Shown: positions 1 to 6,615, numbered from the stretch's first letter. The stretch is 9,896 bases of DNA from Oscillospiraceae bacterium (GCA_020025395.1 JAHHSE010000043.1:1-9896); one strand, 5' to 3'. Notes: generated by a model not told the origin, from the letters alone. Numbers and translations: made by a program.

Positions 1-105
1 CCCATATGGAGAGGGTATTCCTGTTTCAATCACTTGTCTTCCACTTGTGGACAGATCCGGAACATCAAGGACAATCCGCCAACCTGTAAAGGCGCTTCTC
101 TCCTC

Positions 106-1176
106 TTATTTTTCCAGAAGATGGCAGGCTGCGTAGTGGCCCGGCCCATACTCCTTGAACACCGGAACCTCCTGCCGGCACCGCTCTGTGGCATGGGGGC
201 ACCGGGTATGGAAGCGACAGCCGCTGGGGGGATTCATGGGGGAGGGAATGTCCCCCTCCAAAATAATCCGCTGCCGGGTCTTGGCGACCTTGGGATCGGG
301 AATGGGCACCGCGGAAAGCAGCGTCTTGGTATAGGGGTGGATGGGGTGGCTGTTCAGCTCATAACTCTCCGCCAGCTCCACCATATTTCCCAGATACATG
401 ACACCGATCCGGTTGGAGATATGGCGCACCACGGAAAGGTCATGGGCGATAAAGAGATAGGTGAGGCCCATCTCCTCCTGCATATCCTCCAGCATATTCA
501 CCACCTGGGACTGGATAGACACATCCAGAGCAGAGATAGGCTCGTCACAGACGATAAACTCCGGACTCACCGCCAGGGCACGGGCGATGCCCACCCGCTG
601 CTGCTGACCGCCGGAGAACTCGTGGGGATAGCGGTTGGCATGCTCGGTGTTGAGTCCCACCATGTTCAGAAGCTCCTTGATCCGCTCGGTCCGCTCCGCC
701 TTGCCGGAGGTGAGCTTATGGATATCCAGGGCCTCTCCCACGATCTCGCCCACCGTCATACGGGGGTCCAGAGAGGCGGAGGGATCCTGGAAAATGATCT
801 GCATCTTCCGGCGGTAGGGGAGCATATCCACCTTTTTGGCCTTGGGCACATGGATATGGACCATCTGCTCCTTGAGGACCTGCTTGCCCTCCTTGTCCGT
901 GACTGTGACTGTCTTTGTTTGGAAGGGGTCCTTCCCCTCATAGATGGGAACCCCGTCATAGACAATCCTGCCGGAGGTAGGCTCATGGAGCCGGAGAATG
1001 GTCCGGCCGGTGGTGGTCTTTCCGCAGCCGGACTCTCCCACCAGACCCAGTGTCTCCCCCTTTTGAATGGAAAAGGAGACATTTTCCACGGCCTGAACCC
1101 CAGGCCCCTTCACTCCCTTAACGGGAAAATATTTTTTCAGATTCTGGATTTCCAGAAGGACCTTGTTCTCAGCCAC
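106..1176 (-). CDS. oppF: Oligopeptide/dipeptide ABC transporter ATP-binding protein OppF
   Basis: This is one of two ATPase subunits expected to power peptide uptake through the OppB-OppC pore at the inner face of the membrane. In the 356 residues I see Walker A GESGCGKTT (47-55), Q-loop Q130 in IIFQDPSASLDPR, signature FSGGQQQR (187-194), Walker B IVCDEPISALD (208-218) and switch H245. The C-terminal oligopeptide-transporter tail has four cysteines (320, 326, 333, 351). Start is GTG at 1176, preceded by a GGGGGAGAG ribosome site 5 nt upstream; no in-frame ATG lies nearby. It overlaps the oppD stop by 8 nt, which suggests translational coupling. Oddity: about 40 residues (79-118) separate the early beta strands from the Q-loop, where most family members have about 10. 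Family assignment is secure; dipeptide versus oligopeptide (Dpp/Opp) specificity cannot be told from this subunit. Confidence 0.95.
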   Translation of the reverse strand: MAENKVLLEIQNLKKYFPVKGVKGPGVQAVENVSFSIQKGETLGLVGESGCGKTTTGRTILRLHEPTSGRIVYDGVPIYEGKDPFQTKTVTVTDKEGKQVLKEQMVHIHVPKAKKVDMLPYRRKMQIIFQDPSASLDPRMTVGEIVGEALDIHKLTSGKAERTERIKELLNMVGLNTEHANRYPHEFSGGQQQRVGIARALAVSPEFIVCDEPISALDVSIQSQVVNMLEDMQEEMGLTYLFIAHDLSVVRHISNRIGVMYLGNMVELAESYELNSHPIHPYTKTLLSAVPIPDPKVAKTRQRIILEGDIPSPMNPPSGCRFHTRCPHATERCRQEVPVFKEYGPGHYAACHLLEK

Positions 1177-2218
1177 GCTCGCTCTCCCCCTTTCCCTCGG
1201 TCTTTTTCAGGCGCTCCTGTACCCGGAGCCAGCAGGCGGCCTGATGCCCCTCGCCAATCTCCACATAGGGAGGCATTTTCTGAAGACAAATCTTCATACA
1301 GCTCTCACATCTGGGGGCAAATGGACATCCCTCCGGGGGATTGAGCATATCCACGGGAGTCCCCTCAATGGGGATGAGCCGCTCATGCTCCTCTGCGTCC
1401 ACACGGGGCATGGAGCGGAGAAGACCCAGGGTGTAGGGGTGGCTGGGCTGATAGAAGATGTCGTCCACCAGGCCCTGTTCCACAATCTTACCGGCGTACA
1501 TCACGCTGACCTTGTCGCAGATTTCAGCCACCACGCCCAGATTGTGGGTGATGAAGATAATGCCCATATGGGTCTTCTTCTGAAGCTTCTTCATCAGCTC
1601 CAGAATCTGCGCCTGGATGGTCACATCCAGGGCGGTGGTGGGCTCATCCGCAATGAGCAGCTTGGGGCTGCAGATTAACCCCATAGCGATCATCACGCGC
1701 TGACGCATCCCCCCGGAAAACTCATGGGGGTACTGCTTCATCCGCTTCTCCACATTGTTGATGCCCACCAGCTCCAGCATGGTCATGGCCCGCTTGGCGG
1801 CCTCTTCCCTGCCGATGGATTTATCATGGGCACGGAGGGCCTCGACGAGCTGATTTCCCACGGTGTAGACCGGGTTCAGGCTGGTCATGGGGTTCTGGAA
1901 GATCATGGCGGCCTTGCTGCCCCGGAACTGGGCCATCTCCTTCTTATCCTTGGCGAGGACATCCTCCCCCTCAAAGGTGATGGAGCCGCCGGTGACCTTA
2001 CCGGGAGACTGGAGCAGGCCCATGATGGAGTAGGCCTCCTGGCTCTTTCCGGAGCCGGATTCGCCCACGATCCCCATGACTTCTCCATAATTCAGGGTAT
2101 AGCTGATCCCCCCTACCGCCTTCACTTCGCCGGCGGGGGTAAAAAACGACACGTGCAGGTCCTTGACCTCCAGGAGGGGACCGTCGTGGGCGGGGGTCTG
2201 AGTCTTTTCTTCGTTCAT
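1169..2218 (-). CDS. oppD: Oligopeptide/dipeptide ABC transporter ATP-binding protein OppD
   Basis: Second ATPase subunit of the peptide importer, expected to form a heterodimer with OppF under the OppB-OppC membrane core. Numbered from the ATG at 2218 (349 residues): Walker A GESGSGKS (52-59), Q-loop Q108 in FQNPMTSLNP, signature FSGGMRQR (167-174), Walker B LLIADEPTTALD (187-198) and switch H225. The C-terminal tail has cysteines at 298, 304, 307, 311 and 329; four match the conserved set that has been reported to hold an iron-sulfur cluster in some dipeptide transporter ATPases, and C307 is extra. A GTG codon lies directly before the ATG, so translation could begin one codon earlier, but the GGAGGAGA site fits the ATG. 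The gene follows oppC by 17 nt and its stop overlaps the oppF start. Standard length; all catalytic residues are present. Confidence 0.95.
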   Translation of the reverse strand: MNEEKTQTPAHDGPLLEVKDLHVSFFTPAGEVKAVGGISYTLNYGEVMGIVGESGSGKSQEAYSIMGLLQSPGKVTGGSITFEGEDVLAKDKKEMAQFRGSKAAMIFQNPMTSLNPVYTVGNQLVEALRAHDKSIGREEAAKRAMTMLELVGINNVEKRMKQYPHEFSGGMRQRVMIAMGLICSPKLLIADEPTTALDVTIQAQILELMKKLQKKTHMGIIFITHNLGVVAEICDKVSVMYAGKIVEQGLVDDIFYQPSHPYTLGLLRSMPRVDAEEHERLIPIEGTPVDMLNPPEGCPFAPRCESCMKICLQKMPPYVEIGEGHQAACWLRVQERLKKTEGKGESERG

Positions 2219-2223
2219 CACTG

Positions 2224-2231
2224 TCTCCTCC
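2224..2231 (-). promoter_or_regulatory. Ribosome binding site for oppD
   Basis: GGAGGAGA on the minus strand within the short gap between the oppC stop and oppD. The GGAGG core is 8 nt from ATG 2218 and 5 nt from the adjacent GTG 2221, so it favours the ATG but does not exclude the GTG. Confidence 0.7.
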
Positions 2232-2235
2232 TTTT

Positions 2236-3555
2236 TTATTTCTTCAGACGGGGGTCCAGGGCATCCCGCAGACCGTCACCAAACAAATTAAAGCACAAAA
2301 TCATGAGGCTGAGAACCACGGCGGGGAAAATCAGGCGATAGGGATAGCTGATAATTCCCTTTAAGGCATCAGAGGCCATGGAACCCAGGCTGGTCATGGG
2401 AGCGGAGACACCCACGCCCAGATAGGAGAGGAAGCTCTCCAGAAAAATGGCGGAAGGAATCTGCAGGAAGGTGGTGGTAATAATCTGACCGATACAGTTG
2501 GGCAGCAGGTGGCTGCGGATGATCCGTCCTCCCTTGGCGCCCAGCGCCTTGGCCGCTGTGACATACTCCTGCTCCTTGAGCTGGATGATCTGTCCCCGGA
2601 TGATGCGGCTCATGGTGACCCAATACAGCAGACCAAAGGCGATAAACATGGCGATCAGCTTGGTTCCAAGGGCGTTGATCGCTGTGGAGAACAGGTTGCC
2701 CTGATGGGTATCCGCATAGAGCAGCAGGGTCTCATTCAGCACCACGGAGATGAGCAGAATCACCAAAACCTCCGGCATGGCGTAGATGATGTCCACGATC
2801 CGCTGCATAATGGCATCCACCCGGCCGCCGCAGTAGCCGGAGATGGAGCCGTAAAGGGCGCCCACCACCAGCACCAGCAGGGCGGCCAGAAGGCCCACCA
2901 GAAGAGAGACACGAGTCCCCACCATGACACGGACCATGATATCCCGCCCGAAGCCGTCGGTGCCGAAGACATGGGGGAAGACTTTCTCCCCGTTGGCCTT
3001 CCTCTCCAGCTCCGAGAAGGAGTAGCCAAAGGGCTTTGCCTTGGCCCCGATGTCCTGCAGGGCCTGTTCCATGGTGAGCTTACCCTCGCCATGCTGGCCC
3101 GCCTTGGCCTTGGCCCGGATAACGGCCAGCTCTCTGGGGGTGAGGGTGCGTCCCTCGGCCTCGGCCTCCGCCTCGGCCTTGGCGACGGCCTCCTCCGGGT
3201 CCATGGAGGCCTCTGCCATCAGCTCTCTGGCCTTGAGCTGATCCTCATAGGAATAATGCCAGGGGTGCATATTTTCCGAACCCTTCACAAATTCATCATA
3301 GCCGTAAGGGACGATCACAGGTCCCAGGAAGGCAAAGAGAACGATCAGGATCAGAAGACCGGCCGCCACCATGGCGACTTTGTTTTGCTTCAGGCGGCGC
3401 CAGGCATCCGCCCAGTAGCCCACGCTTTTCCGCTCGGTGATGAAGTTCTCCTTCTCATCCGCGTTGGCAGTTTGAAAATCACCGGGATTGTAGTTGCTCC
3501 AGTCCAGAATATCTTCCATATCCGGCTGCAGGGAGCCAAAACGGGGGTTTTTCAT
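2236..3555 (-). CDS. oppC: Oligopeptide/dipeptide ABC transporter permease OppC, with large extracytoplasmic insertion
   Basis: Membrane permease that pairs with OppB to form the peptide channel. It has 439 residues, against roughly 300-350 for most OppC/DppC proteins. The cytoplasmic N-terminus is followed by the first membrane segment at about 61-82. The hallmark VFGTDGFGRDIMVRV motif (about 196-210) comes next, then further hydrophobic segments at about 214-238, 256-275, 300-315, 355-380 and 406-426. The permease EAA loop EYVTAAKALGAKGGRIIRSH lies at 330-349. The extra length sits mainly between membrane segment 1 and the GTD motif: residues about 100-190 are charged and rich in Ala, Glu and Lys, including AKAEAEAEAE, and should lie outside the cell. 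A second external loop (about 274-298) is also longer than usual. Start ATG has an AGGAG site 8 nt upstream, inside the end of oppB, 3 nt away. Identity is certain; the role of the insertion is unknown. Confidence 0.94.
   Translation of the reverse strand: MKNPRFGSLQPDMEDILDWSNYNPGDFQTANADEKENFITERKSVGYWADAWRRLKQNKVAMVAAGLLILIVLFAFLGPVIVPYGYDEFVKGSENMHPWHYSYEDQLKARELMAEASMDPEEAVAKAEAEAEAEGRTLTPRELAVIRAKAKAGQHGEGKLTMEQALQDIGAKAKPFGYSFSELERKANGEKVFPHVFGTDGFGRDIMVRVMVGTRVSLLVGLLAALLVLVVGALYGSISGYCGGRVDAIMQRIVDIIYAMPEVLVILLISVVLNETLLLYADTHQGNLFSTAINALGTKLIAMFIAFGLLYWVTMSRIIRGQIIQLKEQEYVTAAKALGAKGGRIIRSHLLPNCIGQIITTTFLQIPSAIFLESFLSYLGVGVSAPMTSLGSMASDALKGIISYPYRLIFPAVVLSLMILCFNLFGDGLRDALDPRLKK
3154..3183 (-). 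repeat. Ala-Glu hexanucleotide repeat inside oppC
   Basis: Five near-identical six-base units of the form GCCGAG or variants (GCCAAG, GCGGAG) encode alternating Ala-Lys/Glu residues 125-134 of OppC. A shorter related stretch encoding AKAKA lies at 3100-3114. The tandem register could allow loss or gain of two-residue units without a frameshift. The repeat lies within the unusual OppC insertion. Confidence 0.75.
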
Positions 3556-3558
3556 GTT

Positions 3559-4497
3559 TTAGTCTCCTCCCTTGGTCAGATTGATACGGGGATCCACTGC
3601 CTTGTAAAGCAGATCCACAATCAGATTCATAACAATAATAAAGGCGGCCAGGAAAATCGTCGTGCCCATAATGACAGGATAGTCACGGGCGCTGATGGCG
3701 TTGACGAAATAACGGCCCAGTCCGGGGATGGTGAACACCGTTTCCGCCACAAAGCCGCCGCAGAGGGTGAAGGCGATCTGGGGGCCCAGATAGGTAAGCA
3801 CGGGGATCAGCGCATTCCGAAGGGCGTGCTTAAAGACGATGGCCGGGGTGGCAAGTCCTTTGGCCCGCCCGGTCTTGATATATTCCTGACCCAGAGCGTC
3901 CAGCATGGAGGTCCGGGACTGACGGGCAATGTAGCACATGGGGTAAAGCCCCAGGGCAAGACATGGCATCAGATAGGATTTTATCCCCAGTGACGAGTCA
4001 AAAATAGGCGGCAGCCACCCCAGACTGGTGGCAAAAACATAGAGCAGCATGGTGGCCACCACAAAGGAGGGGAGGGAGATGCCTATGGTACAGATCACCC
4101 GCAGGAGACTGTCCACCCATTTTCCCCGATTGTATGCCGAAATACATCCCAGGGTCACCCCGACCACCAACGCCCAGCCCAGGGAGAGGGCGCCGATGGT
4201 GGCGGAGGTGGGGAACATCTCCTTGATGATATCCAGAACAGGCTTATTTTTGTTAACCTTGATGGATACCCCCAGGTCCCCCTGGAGCAGATTGCCCATG
4301 TATTTGGCAAACTGAATTGGCTTGGGCTGATCCAGGCCGTATTTTTCATTCAGCTGATCCTGCACCGCCTGAGGAGGGTTTTTTTCCGACAGCCATGGGT
4401 TGCCGGGAACCGCATTCATCAGGAAGAAGGTGAGCAGGGCGACCATGAAGATGGTGACCACGGCCATTAAAACACGTTTGACTAAGTACTTTGCCAT
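3559..4497 (-). CDS. oppB: Oligopeptide/dipeptide ABC transporter permease OppB
   Basis: First gene of the operon and partner permease of OppC. Numbered from ATG 4497 it has 312 residues, a normal OppB length. The N-terminus MAKYLVKRVL leads straight into membrane segment 1 (about 10-30), as is typical of OppB/DppB. An external region with the GDLGVSI motif (73-79) follows, then hydrophobic segments at about 100-122, 136-158, 175-190, 230-252 and 276-298. The EAA loop reads EYIKTGRAKG then HALRNALIPV at about 205-233, and the C-terminus ends in the family's VDPRINL. An in-frame ATG 15 nt upstream (4512) would add MGCEE; neither start has a strong ribosome site, and I chose 4497 because it gives the family's usual N-terminus. 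The stop is 3 nt before oppC. It is expressed from the promoter at 4576-4604. Confidence 0.94.
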   Translation of the reverse strand: MAKYLVKRVLMAVVTIFMVALLTFFLMNAVPGNPWLSEKNPPQAVQDQLNEKYGLDQPKPIQFAKYMGNLLQGDLGVSIKVNKNKPVLDIIKEMFPTSATIGALSLGWALVVGVTLGCISAYNRGKWVDSLLRVICTIGISLPSFVVATMLLYVFATSLGWLPPIFDSSLGIKSYLMPCLALGLYPMCYIARQSRTSMLDALGQEYIKTGRAKGLATPAIVFKHALRNALIPVLTYLGPQIAFTLCGGFVAETVFTIPGLGRYFVNAISARDYPVIMGTTIFLAAFIIVMNLIVDLLYKAVDPRINLTKGGD

Positions 4498-4535
4498 TTC
4501 TTCACATCCCATAAACTTTGATCTTAATTCCGGAA

Positions 4536-4550
4536 GCGGTTTAAAACCAC
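4536..4550. promoter_or_regulatory. Inverted repeat in the oppB leader, possible operator or hairpin
   Basis: The minus strand reads GTGGTTTTAAACCGC, an almost perfect dyad (one G-T mismatch in 7 pairs) centred on a single base. It lies about 20-34 nt downstream of the predicted start of oppB transcription. It could be a repressor site or a short RNA hairpin with an A/U-rich loop. Function is inferred only from symmetry and position. Confidence 0.35.
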
Positions 4551-4575
4551 TCCTCTCTTCATTCCATGAGTGTTT

Positions 4576-4604
4576 ATTTTAACTCAAAAAGCGCTTGTCG
4601 TCAA
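4576..4604 (-). promoter_or_regulatory. Sigma-A promoter for oppBCDF
   Basis: On the minus strand there is a -35 TTGACG (4604-4599), a 17-bp spacer and a -10 TAAAAT (4581-4576), close to consensus. Transcription should begin near 4569, giving a leader of about 72 nt before ATG 4497. The spacer contains the palindrome AAGCGCTT (4589-4596), the core of LacI/CcpA-family operators, although the outer positions of a CcpA cre site do not match. Confidence 0.8.
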
Positions 4605-4649
4605 GGGAAAGACACTTTAATTTGATGGAAGCACCGTTAAATCTTGCAT

Positions 4650-4677
4650 AATGTTTTCGAGTAAAAAACATTTTACT
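4650..4677. repeat. Two overlapping, mutually exclusive AT-rich inverted repeats
   Basis: On the plus strand AATGTTTT (4650-4657) is exactly complementary to AAAACATT (4665-4672), with a 7-nt loop. Overlapping it, AGTAAAA (4660-4666) is exactly complementary to TTTTACT (4671-4677), with a 4-nt loop. Both cannot form at once. They lie 46-73 bp upstream of the oppB -35, where an activator might bind. If transcribed they would be alternative hairpins. Confidence 0.5.
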
Positions 4678-4731
4678 TCAATTTGTCCTTCTAATTCCTG
4701 ACTCTTTCGAAGTCCGATCTTTTTCCCACTG

Positions 4732-4791
4732 GGAGGTTTTGCATATTGGAGGGCCGCCCTATGCACCCGCCGACAAAAAACCTCCTTTTTT
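4732..4791 (+). terminator. Terminator-like nested hairpin facing the plus strand
   Basis: Plus-strand GGAGGTTTT (4732-4740) pairs exactly with AAAACCTCC (4777-4785), which is followed at once by six T residues (4786-4791). Inside, TGCATA (4740-4745) pairs with TATGCA (4760-4765), flanking a GGGC/GCCC dyad. This has the order stem then T-tract expected of a rho-independent terminator on the plus strand, though the apical region between the arms is long for one. It would stop plus-strand transcripts before they run antisense into the GNAT gene. No plus-strand gene is known here, so the assignment is tentative. Confidence 0.3.
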
Positions 4792-4801
4792 CCCGTTTCC
4801 C

Positions 4802-5656
4802 TCAGTCAAAGGCCAGAGGGAAGTAGCTCTCACTCAGGCGCCTTCCCGTAGGGGGGATCCGTTTTGCCATGCCGAAGATCCGGGTCTTTCCACCGGGCAG
4901 CTCTCCGGTCCCATCCGGACAGCGGACCCTGCATCGGCGGGCTTCGGGAAAGCGGGCGGCCAAGGCGGAGAGGGCGGCCTTCTGCCATCCCGCCGGGGCC
5001 AGCAGTTCCCGCAGATCCAGCAGATCCTGCCAGCGCTCCACCACGGCACAGGCCTCGCCTTCCGGGGTCTGGACCCGGAAGAGGCCGCCCCCATTGAGTT
5101 TCGACACTGCGGCCTGATAGTCCAGATACTCCGGGGGATAGACGGCGTGGGCCCGTCCCTCCAAAAGGGTCTCCCGAAGCCGGAAATAGGCCTCTCCCCC
5201 GATCTGTTCCACGGGAAGGGCCCGGGGGGCGGGAGCTGTGCAATCCGTCTCCTCCATCGGGTGGCAGGGCTGAAAGTCATACCGGGCGAAAAAGGCCTGA
5301 AGGGCAGGCTCCGCCGGCACCGTGGTGAGAAAGGGCACCCCCTGATTTTGCAGATAGAAGTCGGCATATCGGAGAAGGCCGCCCGCATATCCCCGCCCAC
5401 GGCTGTCCGGGCGGGTGGCCAGGGCATAGAGATAGGAGGCCCTTGTGGTCCCCCCATCCTCCCACCGGTGCTGACAGTCAAACAGCGCCAGCATGGCGCG
5501 GATTTCCCTCTCCTCCCGAAGGACCAGCAGCTTTTCCGGGGCATATTGATTTTGGTAATAGTTGTCAATATATTCGTCCGTATCCTTAAATACGGTTTTC
5601 CACAGGGCTTTGCAGGCCGCCCAGTCCTCGGGGCGGGAGGGGTTCATCTCCAGCAT
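4802..5656 (-). CDS. GNAT family N-acetyltransferase, two-part
   Basis: Likely transfers an acetyl group from acetyl-CoA to an unknown amine substrate in the cytoplasm. Of 284 residues, about 1-135 form a recognisable GNAT domain: strand-rich ASYLYALATRP leads into the acyl-CoA-binding loop SRGRGYAGGLL (85-95), then a helix and the FFARYDF segment (122-128) typical of motif B. The remaining ~150 residues are not a clear second catalytic domain. They include a predicted strand and helix layout and a C-terminal GGKTRIFGMAKRI stretch, reminiscent of the second half of Eis-like two-domain acetyltransferases. Start ATG 5656 has an AGAGGAG site 8 nt upstream. It lies 31 nt downstream of the DUF2156 gene and is probably cotranscribed with it. 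Family confident for the N-terminal half; substrate unknown. Confidence 0.82.
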   Translation of the reverse strand: MLEMNPSRPEDWAACKALWKTVFKDTDEYIDNYYQNQYAPEKLLVLREEREIRAMLALFDCQHRWEDGGTTRASYLYALATRPDSRGRGYAGGLLRYADFYLQNQGVPFLTTVPAEPALQAFFARYDFQPCHPMEETDCTAPAPRALPVEQIGGEAYFRLRETLLEGRAHAVYPPEYLDYQAAVSKLNGGGLFRVQTPEGEACAVVERWQDLLDLRELLAPAGWQKAALSALAARFPEARRCRVRCPDGTGELPGGKTRIFGMAKRIPPTGRRLSESYFPLAFD

Positions 5657-5687
5657 CCGGCTATCTCCTCTCTGTTCTGCCCGGGGC

Positions 5688-6581
5688 TTATCGGGCGATG
5701 GCGGTGTATTTTTCCACCATCAGGTCCGGGTAGTAGGACTCCTTGGCCTTACGGAGTCCCTCCAGACCCAGATCATCCTCCCGGTTCAGATAACGGACCT
5801 CAGGATACTTCTCATGGATCATCCGGGCAAATTCCCGGGCGATCATGGGATAGGCCCCCTGAAGCTCCCCATAGGCCTTTTCAAAGTTTACATTGTAGAT
5901 CTCCGGAGTCAGCAGGCTGCCCATGGTAAAGGCCACCACCTCTCCATAGACCCGGAGGACCCCCCCATCCATGCAAAGCGCCTCAAAGTGGTCGGCGGCG
6001 GAGCGGAGGGCCCAGTCCTCTCCGGAGGGGCTGTCCTCCTCCTGTCGGTTCAGGCGGTTCCACTGGGCACCCATCTCCAGACACTCCTCCAGCTGGTCCG
6101 GAGTCATGGGGGCAAAGCTCCACCTTCCCTCCTGCATCTCCAGAAAACGGTTGATGTGATTGCGTTTTCCGTGGAGCTTCTTCCCGGACAGGGTGGCCAT
6201 TTTCTCGATGTCATAGCAGTAATCAAAGCCGTCCCGGTTGGGGGTGATGACGAACTGTCCGGGGAACCAGGCCTCCAGCTTTTCCGCGTCCCGGGCGGGT
6301 ACCGCCGCCAGACGAAGGGGACGGCCCTCCTTACCCGCATCGTCCGCCAGGACCTGCAGCGCCGCCTTCTCCTCCCCGATCCCCACCGGCCAGAGGCAGC
6401 TTCCTCCAAGGCCCTTGAGCTTGGTCAGGAGGAAGTCGTTCCAGCGGGCGATCTTCACGCCATAGGCCTTGCTCCAGCCCAAAATATTTACAAAATTATA
6501 GTCACAGGCCTGCCGGGGAGCGGCGGACAGGCAGGCCTGGACCCATTTTTGATCTTCGATGCTTGGGGTGTGAAATTCCAT
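5688..6581 (-). CDS. DUF2156 protein (phosphatidylglycerol lysyltransferase C-terminal-like)
   Basis: A 297-residue soluble protein resembling the stand-alone DUF2156 family, which shares its fold with the catalytic domain of MprF-type aminoacyl-tRNA:phosphatidylglycerol transferases, itself built from two GNAT-like halves. Recognisable parts are the YDIEKMATLSGKKLHGKRNH region (123-142), NVNFEKAYGELQGAYPMI around 230-247, and the C-terminal signature LNREDDLGLEGLRKAKESY (265-283). There is no membrane flippase domain, so a direct MprF role is not implied. I chose ATG 6581 over ATG 6587 because GGAG (6589-6592) lies 7 nt from 6581 but only 1 nt from 6587. It is first in an operon with the GNAT gene, under the promoter at 6616-6644. 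The biochemical activity of this stand-alone family is not established to my knowledge. Confidence 0.88.
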   Translation of the reverse strand: MEFHTPSIEDQKWVQACLSAAPRQACDYNFVNILGWSKAYGVKIARWNDFLLTKLKGLGGSCLWPVGIGEEKAALQVLADDAGKEGRPLRLAAVPARDAEKLEAWFPGQFVITPNRDGFDYCYDIEKMATLSGKKLHGKRNHINRFLEMQEGRWSFAPMTPDQLEECLEMGAQWNRLNRQEEDSPSGEDWALRSAADHFEALCMDGGVLRVYGEVVAFTMGSLLTPEIYNVNFEKAYGELQGAYPMIAREFARMIHEKYPEVRYLNREDDLGLEGLRKAKESYYPDLMVEKYTAIAR

Positions 6582-6588
6582 GCTCATG

Positions 6589-6592
6589 CTCC
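6589..6592 (-). promoter_or_regulatory. Ribosome binding site deciding the DUF2156 start
   Basis: GGAG on the minus strand, 7 nt upstream of ATG 6581 and 1 nt from ATG 6587. The spacing selects the downstream ATG. Confidence 0.6.
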
Positions 6593-6615
6593 ATTCTTTG
6601 ATTTAAGATTCTGTT

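Larger units (their letters stand above)
4498..4801. other. AT-rich spacer between the GNAT gene and oppB
   Basis: No convincing coding region is present in this 304-base stretch, which is visibly more AT-rich than its surroundings. It holds the oppB promoter and leader on the minus strand, an inverted repeat in that leader (4536-4550), a pair of overlapping AT-rich inverted repeats (4650-4677), and a longer nested inverted repeat (4732-4785) that ends in a T-tract when read on the plus strand. No clear minus-strand terminator for the GNAT gene was recognised: a poly-A/GGAGG/poly-T palindrome just after its stop is the nearest thing. Confidence 0.7.

Noticed and set aside
40..51. Hairpin after oppF (TCCACTTGTGGA)
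   Set aside because: The stem is at most 4-5 bp around a tiny loop, with no T-tract on either strand, so it is not a convincing terminator.
34..1344. Long plus-strand open frame opposite oppF and oppD
   Set aside because: It lies wholly antisense to two genes with all expected motifs. Its product is low-complexity, rich in Gly, His and Leu, as expected from reading GC-rich codons in reverse, and there is no ribosome site or family resemblance.
2509..3993. Plus-strand open frame of 494 codons opposite oppC and oppB
   Set aside because: Same explanation: a shadow of GC-biased codons, with a His/Gln/Gly-rich product and no ribosome site.
4524..4562. Short minus-strand leader peptide of about 12 codons (MKRGVVLNRFRN) in the oppB leader
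   Set aside because: Its ATG lies only about 7 nt from the predicted transcription start, leaving no room for a ribosome site, and there is no terminator/antiterminator pair after it.
4589..4602. CcpA cre site in the oppB promoter
   Set aside because: Only the AAGCGCTT core matches; the flanking TG and CA positions of the cre consensus do not. It is kept only as a generic dyad.
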